A stretch of 64,000 nucleotides of DNA from the NCBI GenBank assembly GCA_021373135.1, contig JAJFTH010000010.1, positions 186,001-250,000 of the forward strand, in the 5' to 3' direction. This document shows, piece by piece, positions 9,331-18,087 of the stretch. The notes beneath the pieces are model-generated. The model did not search any database. It worked only from the letters and a program-made list of their open reading frames with translations, and was not told where the DNA came from. The stretch comes from Bacteroidales bacterium (GTDB lineage: Bacteria > Bacteroidota > Bacteroidia > Bacteroidales > UBA1402). The position numbers and the translations under genes are program-made. The first letter of the stretch is position 1. Every line of letters starts with the position of its first letter.

Positions 9331-10650
9331 ATGAAAAAATTAAATTTGATTTTACTGCTATGTGCAGTAACTGTTTTTTCTTTTGGACAGTTAAAAGTTT
9401 TAAACGACGGAAAGGTAGCCATAGGAGGCACTAATATTTCCAACAGCAGGGTTCAAATTAATGTAACAGAAGGCGAAAACACAGGTTTTAAAATTTATGA
9501 TACTACTTGGTCTGAATCTAAATTTAAAATCAACACCAGCGAGCTCTACACCTATCTGTCTGGTTGGGCGTATTATCCAAATCTTTCTATGGCTTTTACC
9601 TGTGATGCGGGTATCAATATCGGTGAAAAGCCTTATTTAACGGAGTACAGTGGAGGACTTTTGAATATCTTTACAAGGAATACTTATGGCTATAATAATT
9701 GTGGAATATTTTTGCGAACGACAAACAATTCATCGGTGGGAATATATTCTTCGGTAGACAATACCACAAAATTAACTTTCGCCAGCGGATTGTCTTCCGG
9801 TTCAGGAAATTATAATTTTTATGTGAGAGGCAATGGAGAAGCCTATACACAAGGTATTCTGGTAACATCCGACTCTACATTAAAGCAGGAAATTCAATCC
9901 TTGTCCGGTTCCTTGGATAAAATACTGAAAATGCGCGGCGTGAGTTATCGTTACAAGAACGAATCATTTTATCTACCGAAAGAAAATCTTATATCACAAA
10001 CAGATACAAGTGAAGTGGGAATAATAAATCCAAATGAAAATCGCAAAAAAAGTTCTGCCATAATGGGAGTACCTAAACTTGATCCTGCTATTTTAAAAAA
10101 GATAGAAAATGAAGACAATAATTTGAAACACATCGGCTTGTTGGCACAAGAAGTGGAATTGGTAAGTCCGGAAGTAGTTCGTACTTCGGTAAATGGAACA
10201 AAAGCCATTGCTTATACCGAATTAATTGCACTATTGATCGAAGGAATGAAAGAACAACAAACGCAGATCGAGACATTAAGAGAAGAGATAAATGCAATAA
10301 CAGGAAACAGCCAAGCATCTATTATCCAAAAGAGTGCTTTATCTTCAAATGATACCCCATCTGCTAATTCAAACGACTTGAACAATGAATCTGCAACCCT
10401 TTATCAAAACAATCCCAATCCTTTCTCTCAATCCACACAAATACACTACTACCTGCCGGAAACAGTCGGCGTTGCTTACCTCTGTATTTATAATTTGCAA
10501 GGCAAACAACTTAAACAAATCGCTATTACATCAAGAGGCGAAGGCTCTCAAACTATAAACGGTTCAGAGTTTTCTGCCGGTATTTATCTTTACGGACTTA
10601 TTGCCGATGGACAGCAAGTAGATGTGAAAAGAATGATATTAACTGAATAG
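9331..10650 (+). CDS. Secreted protein with S74 intramolecular-chaperone domain and T9SS sorting domain
   Basis: 439 residues with a signal peptide (MKKLNLILLLCAVTVFSFGQ). The middle holds a tail-fibre-type Peptidase_S74 chaperone domain: SDSTLKQEIQSL with the Ser-Asp/Lys motif, then IGLLAQEVE and a C-terminal trimerising helix (MKEQQTQIETLREE). In phage tailspikes this domain trimerises a beta-helix and then cuts itself off. The end (about 355-439) is a T9SS type A sorting domain (YQNNPNPFSQ, then GIYLYGL and KRMIL). The N-terminal 170 residues are beta-rich and unrecognised. First gene of a three-gene operon, 11 nt before the next gene. Confidence 0.85.
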   Translation: MKKLNLILLLCAVTVFSFGQLKVLNDGKVAIGGTNISNSRVQINVTEGENTGFKIYDTTWSESKFKINTSELYTYLSGWAYYPNLSMAFTCDAGINIGEKPYLTEYSGGLLNIFTRNTYGYNNCGIFLRTTNNSSVGIYSSVDNTTKLTFASGLSSGSGNYNFYVRGNGEAYTQGILVTSDSTLKQEIQSLSGSLDKILKMRGVSYRYKNESFYLPKENLISQTDTSEVGIINPNENRKKSSAIMGVPKLDPAILKKIENEDNNLKHIGLLAQEVELVSPEVVRTSVNGTKAIAYTELIALLIEGMKEQQTQIETLREEINAITGNSQASIIQKSALSSNDTPSANSNDLNNESATLYQNNPNPFSQSTQIHYYLPETVGVAYLCIYNLQGKQLKQIAITSRGEGSQTINGSEFSAGIYLYGLIADGQQVDVKRMILTE

Positions 10651-10661
10651 GAGGAATAGCT

Positions 10662-11624
10662 ATGAAAAATAAAATATTTTTTATTGTTAGTTGGCTTTTT
10701 GTTTTTATTGTATGTATAAAGGCACAAGAGACAAATATGATTGTAAATGAAGGTGTATCATGGGCAACCTTATTTTATGTTTGGGGAGCAGACGACAACG
10801 GAAATACAGCCATAGTAAACGTTTCAACGGCATATCATTTCTTTGAAGGAGATACTGTGGCCGATAATAAAACCTACAGAAAATTATACCAGTACACAGA
10901 TAAGCAACATACAAACCGTTCTCTTTTGGGTTTTATGAGAGAAGAAAATAAGAAAACGTATTTTGTTGATAATAAGTTTACTCCCAATTTTTCGTTAGAA
11001 AATATTTTATATGATTTTTCGCTTACACAAGATAGTATTTTTAAACAAATAAAGCAAAATTCCGATTATCACGGAAATATATATCGCGATACAGCATATT
11101 TTTATGTTCAAAGCTGCGATTTGGTTTTAGTCAGCGATAATCTCAAAAAACGATTGATACTTGCTGATTGTCATATCACTCCCTCCGATACAATAATTGG
11201 AGAAACCATTGATACAATTATCGAAAATGTAGGCAGTTTACATGGCTTTTTATACCCCTATTGTTATAATTGCACAGGCGCATTCCAAGAATTATTATGT
11301 TATCATCACAACAATGAATTGATATACAAAAATCCATCTTATTCCGAATGTTATTATGATAAACCGGAAGATATTACTTTCACACCAACAGTAGCGGTTA
11401 GCAATTATCGGGTTTTTCCCAATCCGGTTGATAATGTATTGACGATTTATTCTCCCGACAATGTCATATCACAAATTGAAATTTTTGATATTTTAGGAAG
11501 AAAAATTCACAGTCAAAAAGGAAAAAATACGATTAATGTAAGTACTTTATCTAAAGGACTATACCTGCTTAAGTTGTATAATATAAATGAACAAGTTTCA
11601 TTCGTTAAAATTATTAAAAACTAA
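10662..11624 (+). CDS. Secreted T9SS-sorted protein of unknown function
   Basis: 320 residues with a signal peptide ending around VCIKAQ. The C-terminus (about 245-320) is a T9SS sorting domain: YRVFPNPVDN, then EIFDILGRK, LSKGLYLLK and FVKIIKN. The central part has no motif I recognise; several cysteines (about residues 128-228) may form disulphides. An AGGAGG sequence 9-14 nt upstream of the ATG, inside the end of the preceding gene, is a rare good Shine-Dalgarno for this phylum and suggests coupled translation. It lies 5 nt before the protease gene, so it may be exported and displayed with it. Confidence 0.75.
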   Translation: MKNKIFFIVSWLFVFIVCIKAQETNMIVNEGVSWATLFYVWGADDNGNTAIVNVSTAYHFFEGDTVADNKTYRKLYQYTDKQHTNRSLLGFMREENKKTYFVDNKFTPNFSLENILYDFSLTQDSIFKQIKQNSDYHGNIYRDTAYFYVQSCDLVLVSDNLKKRLILADCHITPSDTIIGETIDTIIENVGSLHGFLYPYCYNCTGAFQELLCYHHNNELIYKNPSYSECYYDKPEDITFTPTVAVSNYRVFPNPVDNVLTIYSPDNVISQIEIFDILGRKIHSQKGKNTINVSTLSKGLYLLKLYNINEQVSFVKIIKN

Positions 11625-11629
11625 ATACA

Positions 11630-13471
11630 ATGAGAACAAGAAAATTATTATTCGTTTTTGCGTTACTTTGTACGAGTTCTTTTCTTTTATCTGCGCAAAC
11701 CCTTGTATCTATAAATAATACAATAACCCAAGATACTTTGCTTACAACCATACAAAAGAATGTCCTTATTGCTAAAACGGTAAACGCTTCGGGGCAGGCT
11801 GTCTTCTCCTCTCAATCAGGCTATGTCAGGATATTGCTTTCTGATGATTACGGTTATGATTTGTTGGTATATGAAAGTTCTCCGTTAGTTGCTGTCAATG
11901 GGATAGACAATTTCAGCAGTATGGCTATGGAAACTGTTGATATTCCCTCTCGTCTTGCATTAACAAAAATTCGAGTAGAAATAAAAAAGGCCGAATTGAG
12001 AAATTTGTCGATTGATGTCTCTGCGACAAATCTATTGCGTACTCAACAACAAGCAAAAGCCGATAGAATAACTTTGATAAACAGCAATCTTCGTAATCAA
12101 AATGGCCTTTGGGTGGCAGGCGAAACTTCTGTGTCTGAAATGAGTTTTGAAGAGAAGAAAGGATTGTTTGGTGGTAGTGTTCCTGATTTACAGGGAATAG
12201 AATATTATGTAGGAGGTATATTTGAAGTTATGGACGAGAATGGCATACAATCCAATCGAACAACTACAACAAGCAGAAATTCAACAATGGTTTCTCTTTT
12301 TGATTGGAGAAATAGGCATGGAATTAATTGGAATACGCCTGTCAAGTCTCAGTTTGGAGCAACTTGCTGGGCTTTTGGAGCAGTTGCTTCAACGGAAGCT
12401 CTTGTGAATTTGTATTATAATAAAAAATTAGATATGGATTTATCCGAAGGATATATTGTTGCTTGTGGAAATTCAGGAAACTGTAATGGCGGTTATTCAA
12501 GTAGTGCTCTTAATTATATTGCCTCTGTGGGTGTTTTAGATCAAGAATGTTTTGCAAACGGTGATTGTAATGCCGTGTGTAATAATAAATGCCCTAATCC
12601 CATTGAAAAAATTTTGATAAATAGCAGGACTTCTTTTTATCCCTATTCGTATGCTAATCCAGAATTAGAACTCAAAAAAAAAATTATTAGCAAGGGTATA
12701 ATATGTGCAGATGTTTGGGCTTGGAGTCATACGATGGCTCTTTCTGGTTTTGGCTCAATTGAAGCCGGTGATACAGTATATTCAGGTACTACTTCGGGAG
12801 GGAATACACCTATTATAATTTCTGATGGAGATAATCGGATTGGCAAAACATATTGGATATTTAAAAATAGCTGGGGAACTAGTTGGGGAGAAAACGGCTA
12901 CGCTAAAGTTATGTTAGATATAACCAATCAATACATATTTGGAAGCATTTTAAATACGCCAATCACAAGCCTCAACTATACCGATACCGATATTGTTTGT
13001 GCAGACCGCGATGGCGATGGATACTATTATTGGGGAATTGGTTCAAAGCCAACACATTGTCCTCTTTGTGCACCTGATGAACCTGACGGAGATGACTCCA
13101 ATCCTAATTTAGGTCCAATGGATGAATACGGATATTGTGCTGAAATTACTCCACTCGTTGAAAATATCACAAGCACTCAAACGTGGAATACAAATAAGAC
13201 GATATGTAGAAATGTCTCTATTCAGTCAGGTGCAATTTTGACTATAACTGCTACTGCTACTGTATTACCTAACTATACAATAACCATCCAGAATGGAGGT
13301 AAATTAATTTTGGATGGTGGTATTATTGATGATGGAAATATAGTTGTACAAAACGGAAGCGAGATAGTCATAACAAACAATGGTAAGATATTATTAGGTA
13401 GTTATGATAATCTTGATATACAATTAGGAGCCATAATGAATAATACTTATGGAGAAATTTCAATAAAATAG
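11630..13471 (+). CDS. Secreted papain-like (C1 family) cysteine protease
   Basis: 613 residues with a signal peptide (cleavage near LLSAQ). After a prodomain-like region (about 25-225) comes the C1A peptidase core: DWRNRHGINWNTPVKSQ with the oxyanion Gln, catalytic Cys in GATCWAFGA, catalytic His in WSHTMALSGFG and catalytic Asn in FKNSWGTSWGENGYA. Next is a Cys/Asp-rich segment with DRDGDGYY and PDEPDGDDSNP, a calcium-binding type seen in Bacteroidota proteases. The last 110 residues form short repeated beta strands (GAILTIT, GGKLILDGG, GSEIVITNNGKILLG), like a small beta-helix. No T9SS sorting domain is visible at the C-terminus, unlike its operon partners, so the end may be shortened. Confidence 0.88.
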   Translation: MRTRKLLFVFALLCTSSFLLSAQTLVSINNTITQDTLLTTIQKNVLIAKTVNASGQAVFSSQSGYVRILLSDDYGYDLLVYESSPLVAVNGIDNFSSMAMETVDIPSRLALTKIRVEIKKAELRNLSIDVSATNLLRTQQQAKADRITLINSNLRNQNGLWVAGETSVSEMSFEEKKGLFGGSVPDLQGIEYYVGGIFEVMDENGIQSNRTTTTSRNSTMVSLFDWRNRHGINWNTPVKSQFGATCWAFGAVASTEALVNLYYNKKLDMDLSEGYIVACGNSGNCNGGYSSSALNYIASVGVLDQECFANGDCNAVCNNKCPNPIEKILINSRTSFYPYSYANPELELKKKIISKGIICADVWAWSHTMALSGFGSIEAGDTVYSGTTSGGNTPIIISDGDNRIGKTYWIFKNSWGTSWGENGYAKVMLDITNQYIFGSILNTPITSLNYTDTDIVCADRDGDGYYYWGIGSKPTHCPLCAPDEPDGDDSNPNLGPMDEYGYCAEITPLVENITSTQTWNTNKTICRNVSIQSGAILTITATATVLPNYTITIQNGGKLILDGGIIDDGNIVVQNGSEIVITNNGKILLGSYDNLDIQLGAIMNNTYGEISIK

Positions 13472-13559
13472 GTAAAAAAATAAACACCCAAAAAGCAAAT
13501 AAATCCACAGCAAGCAAAAATTAATTATTCAATGTTTTGCAATGGCTTTTATCGCTTTT

Positions 13560-13833
13560 TCTTATGGGTAGAGCGGTCACAGTACATTGTTTTTGTTCAT
13601 TTAGAAAAATTCGCTAACTTAGACAGAAAAACAATGAACTGGACTTTGTTTTGTTTAGCAAACTCGTCTTGCAACTTGTGCCTGATAATGTTCGTGTTCC
13701 TCCAGCCGGAACTTTGCCGCCAGCTTCCTTCAGATTCTACCTCGCAATGAATACCCTTGCTCTTGGCCAATGGCTGCCAACTGCCTGCCCCGATAACGGA
13801 CTCTCACCGTCTATTGATGCGCCATACATGCCT
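13560..13833 (-). mobile_element. Relic of the 5' part (domain I) of a group II intron
   Basis: Read on the minus strand from 13833, the sequence contains GGTGAGAGTCCG, then GCAAGGGTATTCATTGCGAG, then GAATCTGAAGGAAGC, GGCAAAGTTCCG, GAACACGAAC and AAACAAAGTCCAGTT. These are the ordered signposts I know from the 5' end of bacterial group II introns, upstream of their reverse-transcriptase gene. The canonical GTGYG intron start is damaged, no reverse-transcriptase frame follows, and domains V-VI are not seen, so it is a truncated dead copy. Short frames across it on the plus strand are not genes. Left boundary approximate. It fills most of the 434-bp gap between the protease and the cold-shock gene. 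Confidence 0.65.
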
Positions 13834-13845
13834 CTAACAAAAAGA

Positions 13846-13876
13846 AAAGAGGCTGTCTGAAACAGACAGTCTCTTT
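13846..13876 (-). terminator. Terminator of the small cold-shock gene
   Basis: Inverted repeat AAAGAGGCTGTCTG / CAGACAGTCTCTTT (one mismatch or wobble) with a 3-nt loop and a terminal U-run, 30 nt after the stop codon at 13906. Confidence 0.75.
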
Positions 13877-13905
13877 GATGTGATTAATGTATGATGTTAT
13901 ATGGA

Positions 13906-14097
13906 CTAAGCCAGTTTAACATTTACTGCATTTAATCCTTTTTTTCCTTCTTGAAGATCAAAAGTAACCTCATCGTTTTCCTTGATTTTGTCAATCAAAC
14001 CAGATACGTGTACAAAGTACTCTTTTGAAGAATCTGCGTCTTTAATGAAACCAAATCCTTTTGATTCATTGAAAAATTTAACTGTTCCGTTGTTCAT
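13906..14097 (-). CDS. Cold-shock protein (CspA family)
   Basis: 63 residues covering one complete cold-shock domain and nothing else. RNP1 is KGFGFI and RNP2 is YFVHVS; the start MNNGTVKFFNESKGFGFI is typical of the family. A single-stranded RNA/DNA-binding chaperone expected in the cytoplasm. Monocistronic, with a clear terminator. A sequence TATCTTGC about 30 nt upstream of the ATG is close to the -7 consensus. Confidence 0.93.
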   Translation of the reverse strand: MNNGTVKFFNESKGFGFIKDADSSKEYFVHVSGLIDKIKENDEVTFDLQEGKKGLNAVNVKLA

Positions 14098-14169
14098 GTT
14101 ATGAATTTATTTAATGGCTGCAAGATATGATTAATTATTTTAAATTAGTTAATTTATTTAAAAAAAAAT

Positions 14170-16824
14170 TTACTCGTTCAATTTTTTTATCTTTTCCTCC
14201 GCTTCTGCGTTAAGAGTTGTGGCTTTTTTTTGAGCCTCAGATTTTAATTTCGAAGCAGAAGTCTTAGCTAAAGCTTTCAATATCGGGTTATTTGCTTTTT
14301 CAATCAAAAGATTCCCTTCCTTTTCAGCAGCTTCAATCAGTTCATCCCCTGCAGTCTTAGCCTGAGCGCGAATCAGTTCTGCTTTCCTTGTGATATCTTC
14401 TTTGGCTTTTGTCACCGTTTCTGCCGTATTTTTTCCGGTAGTCTTCTCTAACAATTTATCAGCCAAGCCGGTAACGGCATGTTTCGCCAATGCACCTGCA
14501 TCCAGCCTGATCTTCGGATTTGAGAACGTCCCGGTAATGTTTCCATTCAAACCGGAGACCTCGCCAAAGGTCAGATTTTGAGGTAAAGACACCTTCACTG
14601 CATAATCTATGGTCTTGTCCAAACCTGTATTTCCGGAGAAATTCAACTTAACATTGCCGACATTGACATTGAAAGGTGAGGTATAAACCTTGCCGTCGCT
14701 GACCTTAAACTGCACCTTCAGATCCTTGGGGGTAATCGTCTTGAGCGATTTGTCATTCAATGTCGTAGCCAAAATGTCCAGCACTTTGACGTTAGAAATC
14801 TTAACGCCGCTTGAATTCAGCAAGCCACTTCCGGTAAAAGTCTTGAGATTTGGATCCAGACTCTTGTTCAACGCAGTATTAAATTTCATCGTCATAGAAT
14901 ATGAACCTTCCATATTCTCGAATATCGGAGCCATTGATTTTACAGCATCAAAGGTTTTGAAAGTTTGTGAAAAAGAAACATTTTTCAAGTTCACGCCAAA
15001 ATCCACCTGCGGTTTCTCAGGATTGACAGCTTCATAATAGCCATTAATGCCCATAGATCCGCCCAGTGCATTGGCCGACAAATTCTTAATCGTAACACGT
15101 CCGTCCTTGACAATCAGATTGGCTTGGGCATCATTCATGACCAACTTACTGAACAGTACTCTTTTACCGGAAGCATTGAGACTGAGGCTCAGATTTTTCG
15201 GTATTTCAAAAGCCTGTATAACTGTTGTCTCTTCCTTGGTCGTAGTGTCTTCTTTCATAAAATCATTGAGATTCAGATAAGAAGATGTCACATGAAGTGA
15301 ACCGTCCAGGACATCATCCTTCAAAAAATAGCCCAACATATTGTGCAATTTACCGGTGGCCTGAATATCATTCTTACCGATCACCATGGAAAAAGCAGTC
15401 AATGCAACGTCTTTCGGGCTGAAAGTCATTGCTGCTTCTTTTACCATGACATCAGGCAAACCGGACGATTTATAACGAATGCCTTTGACAGTCAACTTAC
15501 CATCCGCCTTAAATTTGTCATATTGCTTTTTGTCAAGGTAAGAAAGACGTCCTGCAGCAGAAAGGTTTGCTGCAATCACCCCCTTGAGGTCTGTCCCTTT
15601 ATCGAGCGGATAAATTTGCTTAACCACCCCCAGATTGATGGTCCCCTTTGCCGTGCCCTTCACATCCGGATCGCTCATGGGAGTTGCCACAGATGCTGTC
15701 AGGTCGAAGGGATTTCCTGCCATATTGAAATGAAATGCAGAAATATCCACCTTTGTATGATCTATAGAACCTCCAATACTTGAAATGTCCGCCTTGATAT
15801 GGATATCCTTAACCGATTTTGGCAACGACGGATATTGGAACATACCATTGTCTACTGCAATATTCAGGCCAAAAGCCGGATAATTCTCACCTTGCATCTT
15901 TCCTTTGACGAAGGCCCTGATTTTCAAGTTACCAGAAGTCTTGATGGACTCAAAGTCTTTCATATAAAGGGCTGGAATCAGCGATAGAAACTGTTTGAAG
16001 GTAACCTTGTCCGTATTGATTTTCAAGTCCATATCAATGGTCGATGTATCAGGCATTTGTACCCAACCGCCAAAAGATATTTCCATGGCATTCAGCAGAA
16101 TCTTGTTGGAACGAAAAGTATATTTACCCTGTTTAAAATTCGCATCCATGGCTATCTCCGTTTCCAGGGTCGCTTCACTTAATAAAGGCATTCCATCCAT
16201 GGTAAAGGACACAGACTTGATGTGTGAAGTGGTGGACAACATGGTCATATCAGAAGCCAAATCTCCTTTCAGAGTACCGCTCCAATCCTTCAATTCGGCT
16301 TTCATCTTTGATTCCCGGTCATCATAAACCACTTTCGTATGCCTGACGATGACCTTTTTCATCTCAAAATGCATAGAGGCAGAGGTATCTTCTTCAGCAA
16401 CCGACGTATCCGGTTTCATGATATCCCAGTTGACACGACCATCAGGCAAAACTTTGGCCAAAACGTTTCCACGGTCAATTTCTATACTTTCAACAGAGAT
16501 ACCTTGATCTGTCAGCAATGTCCCTAAATTAATGGCCAGCCTCACTTTTTTGGCACTGACCAATGTATCGAGGGCAAAGGAGTCGACACCTGCCACTGTC
16601 AGATTGGATAAGGAAGCTGTCATGTCGGGAAAATTACTGAATAGGTTCAACCGTAAGTCTGTGAAAGAAACCTTTGCATTCAGGTTTTTATTAATCTGCG
16701 TCTGCACAATTTCTGCCACTTTTCCTCTAAAGGCAAAAGGAAGAATAATCATAGCCATTAAGATAAATCCAAGTGTAATGATGATGATCTTGATGGTTTT
16801 CTTTGTATCTACGTTTTTTTTCAT
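14170..16824 (-). CDS. AsmA-family inner-membrane protein
   Basis: 884 residues from the ATG at 16824. A longer in-frame start at 16869 is rejected because it lies upstream of the promoter element at 16851-16858. One N-terminal membrane segment (about 11-32) is followed by the AsmA pattern VQTQINKNLNAKVSFTDLRL and a long beta-strand-rich periplasmic body, as in AsmA/TamB-like bridge proteins thought to carry lipids or influence outer-membrane assembly. The final 90 residues are alanine/lysine/glutamate-rich and helical, with repeated heptads (KAKEDITRKAELIRAQAK). Transcribed divergently from the D-lactate dehydrogenase gene. Confidence 0.85.
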   Translation of the reverse strand: MKKNVDTKKTIKIIIITLGFILMAMIILPFAFRGKVAEIVQTQINKNLNAKVSFTDLRLNLFSNFPDMTASLSNLTVAGVDSFALDTLVSAKKVRLAINLGTLLTDQGISVESIEIDRGNVLAKVLPDGRVNWDIMKPDTSVAEEDTSASMHFEMKKVIVRHTKVVYDDRESKMKAELKDWSGTLKGDLASDMTMLSTTSHIKSVSFTMDGMPLLSEATLETEIAMDANFKQGKYTFRSNKILLNAMEISFGGWVQMPDTSTIDMDLKINTDKVTFKQFLSLIPALYMKDFESIKTSGNLKIRAFVKGKMQGENYPAFGLNIAVDNGMFQYPSLPKSVKDIHIKADISSIGGSIDHTKVDISAFHFNMAGNPFDLTASVATPMSDPDVKGTAKGTINLGVVKQIYPLDKGTDLKGVIAANLSAAGRLSYLDKKQYDKFKADGKLTVKGIRYKSSGLPDVMVKEAAMTFSPKDVALTAFSMVIGKNDIQATGKLHNMLGYFLKDDVLDGSLHVTSSYLNLNDFMKEDTTTKEETTVIQAFEIPKNLSLSLNASGKRVLFSKLVMNDAQANLIVKDGRVTIKNLSANALGGSMGINGYYEAVNPEKPQVDFGVNLKNVSFSQTFKTFDAVKSMAPIFENMEGSYSMTMKFNTALNKSLDPNLKTFTGSGLLNSSGVKISNVKVLDILATTLNDKSLKTITPKDLKVQFKVSDGKVYTSPFNVNVGNVKLNFSGNTGLDKTIDYAVKVSLPQNLTFGEVSGLNGNITGTFSNPKIRLDAGALAKHAVTGLADKLLEKTTGKNTAETVTKAKEDITRKAELIRAQAKTAGDELIEAAEKEGNLLIEKANNPILKALAKTSASKLKSEAQKKATTLNAEAEEKIKKLNE

Positions 16825-16850
16825 AAGAATGAATGATAGGATCTGTTTGA

Positions 16851-16858
16851 CAAATATA
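16851..16858 (-). promoter_or_regulatory. Promoter -7 element (TATATTTG) for the AsmA-like gene
   Basis: Exact TAnnTTTG match on the minus strand. It places transcription start near 16845, about 20 nt upstream of the chosen ATG at 16824, and decides that start. Confidence 0.6.
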
Positions 16859-16942
16859 CTGGATTTCAAACCATGTTTTTGTATGTAAAGCCAAAAATGA
16901 CAGTTTTTATCTTTAAAAAAGTTTTTTATATTATAGGATTAT

Positions 16943-16950
16943 TATCTTTG
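16943..16950 (+). promoter_or_regulatory. Promoter -7 element (TATCTTTG) for ldhA
   Basis: Exact TAnnTTTG match 21 nt before the ATG at 16972, divergent from the AsmA promoter with about 85 nt between the two elements. Confidence 0.6.
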
Positions 16951-16971
16951 CATCTTCAATGATTTACTTTT

Positions 16972-17982
16972 ATGAAAGTAGCAGTCTTTAGCACTAAATC
17001 GTACGACAAAGATTACCTCGATCAAGCAAACGCAGATGGTCAGCATGAATTATTTTATTTTGAAGCCTCACTCACAAACAAAACAATAAAACTGACAGAA
17101 GGTTTTCATGCTGTATGTGTTTTTGTCAATGATACGCTCACACGTGAGGTTATTGACTCATTAGCCGCAAATGGGGTGAAAGTCATTGTTTTGCGCTGTG
17201 CAGGTTTCAACAATGTTGACATAGAAAGGGCTACCTTTTGGAAAATCAAGGTTTTAAGGGTCCCGGCTTATTCTCCCCATGCAGTGGCAGAGCACGCCGT
17301 GGCATTAATCATGACCCTAAACCGCAAGACTCATAAAGCCTATAGCCGGGTGCGGGAAGGAAATTTCTCCATCGAAAGACTGACCGGTTTTGAAATGGAT
17401 GGAAAAACGGTCGGTATTGTAGGCACAGGTCGGATTGGAAGCATTTTTGCCGGAATCATGCAGGGATTCGGCTGCCATGTTCTTGCTCATGATGCTCACC
17501 TCAATAAATCCTTGGTGGATGTAGGCGTAGAATATGTTACACTTGAAGATTTGTTCAGCAAATCAGATATCATTTCCCTTCACTGCCCGCTCACCCCGGA
17601 CACGCACCACATGATCAACAGCCAATCCATTTCCTTGATGAAAAGAGGAGTCATGCTGATCAATACAAGCCGTGGCAAACTAATAGACACGGATGCAGCT
17701 ATCGATGCACTTAAGGACGGACAAATCGGTTACATGGGTCTTGACGTTTATGAACAGGAAGAGAACCTATTTTTTAAGGATTTATCGGAGATAGTCATCC
17801 GTGATGATAAAATCTCGCGCCTGATGACTTTCCCAAACGTGCTCATCACTGCACATCAGGCTTATTTCACTGACAACGCCCTGATTCAGATTTCACAAAC
17901 AACCATCCAGAATCTGAACGATTTTGTAGGAAACACCATCCACCTGGAAAATGAAGTAACGGTTGATATGATCAAAGCATAA
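16972..17982 (+). CDS. ldhA: D-lactate dehydrogenase (2-hydroxyacid dehydrogenase family)
   Basis: 336 residues, the normal length for fermentative D-lactate dehydrogenase, which reduces pyruvate to D-lactate with NADH. The Rossmann motif is GIVGTGRIGS (about 143-152). The catalytic Arg lies in INTSRGKLID, the Glu in DVYEQEENLFF and the His in ITAHQAYFTDNA. YSPHAVAEHAVAL is the family signature that precedes the NAD domain. Cytoplasmic. It could also oxidise D-lactate released by MurQ-type etherases such as the one encoded about 10 kb away, but nothing in the sequence links the two. Confidence 0.9.
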   Translation: MKVAVFSTKSYDKDYLDQANADGQHELFYFEASLTNKTIKLTEGFHAVCVFVNDTLTREVIDSLAANGVKVIVLRCAGFNNVDIERATFWKIKVLRVPAYSPHAVAEHAVALIMTLNRKTHKAYSRVREGNFSIERLTGFEMDGKTVGIVGTGRIGSIFAGIMQGFGCHVLAHDAHLNKSLVDVGVEYVTLEDLFSKSDIISLHCPLTPDTHHMINSQSISLMKRGVMLINTSRGKLIDTDAAIDALKDGQIGYMGLDVYEQEENLFFKDLSEIVIRDDKISRLMTFPNVLITAHQAYFTDNALIQISQTTIQNLNDFVGNTIHLENEVTVDMIKA

Positions 17983-18087
17983 TCAATTTCTTATAGCATT
18001 TTTTCGTTTGATAAAAAAATGCATTAAATATTCAGAAATATTGCGAAATTTGTAGTAGAACGCATTATTCACTAACGGAACTCTCAC

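Noticed and set aside
13532..13860. Two short plus-strand frames with a protein-like end
   Set aside because: They lie on the reverse strand of the group II intron relic and reflect its RNA sequence, not a coding gene.
16825..16869. Longer start for the AsmA-like gene
   Set aside because: The added 15 codons overlap the TATATTTG promoter element, so they would lie upstream of the transcript start.
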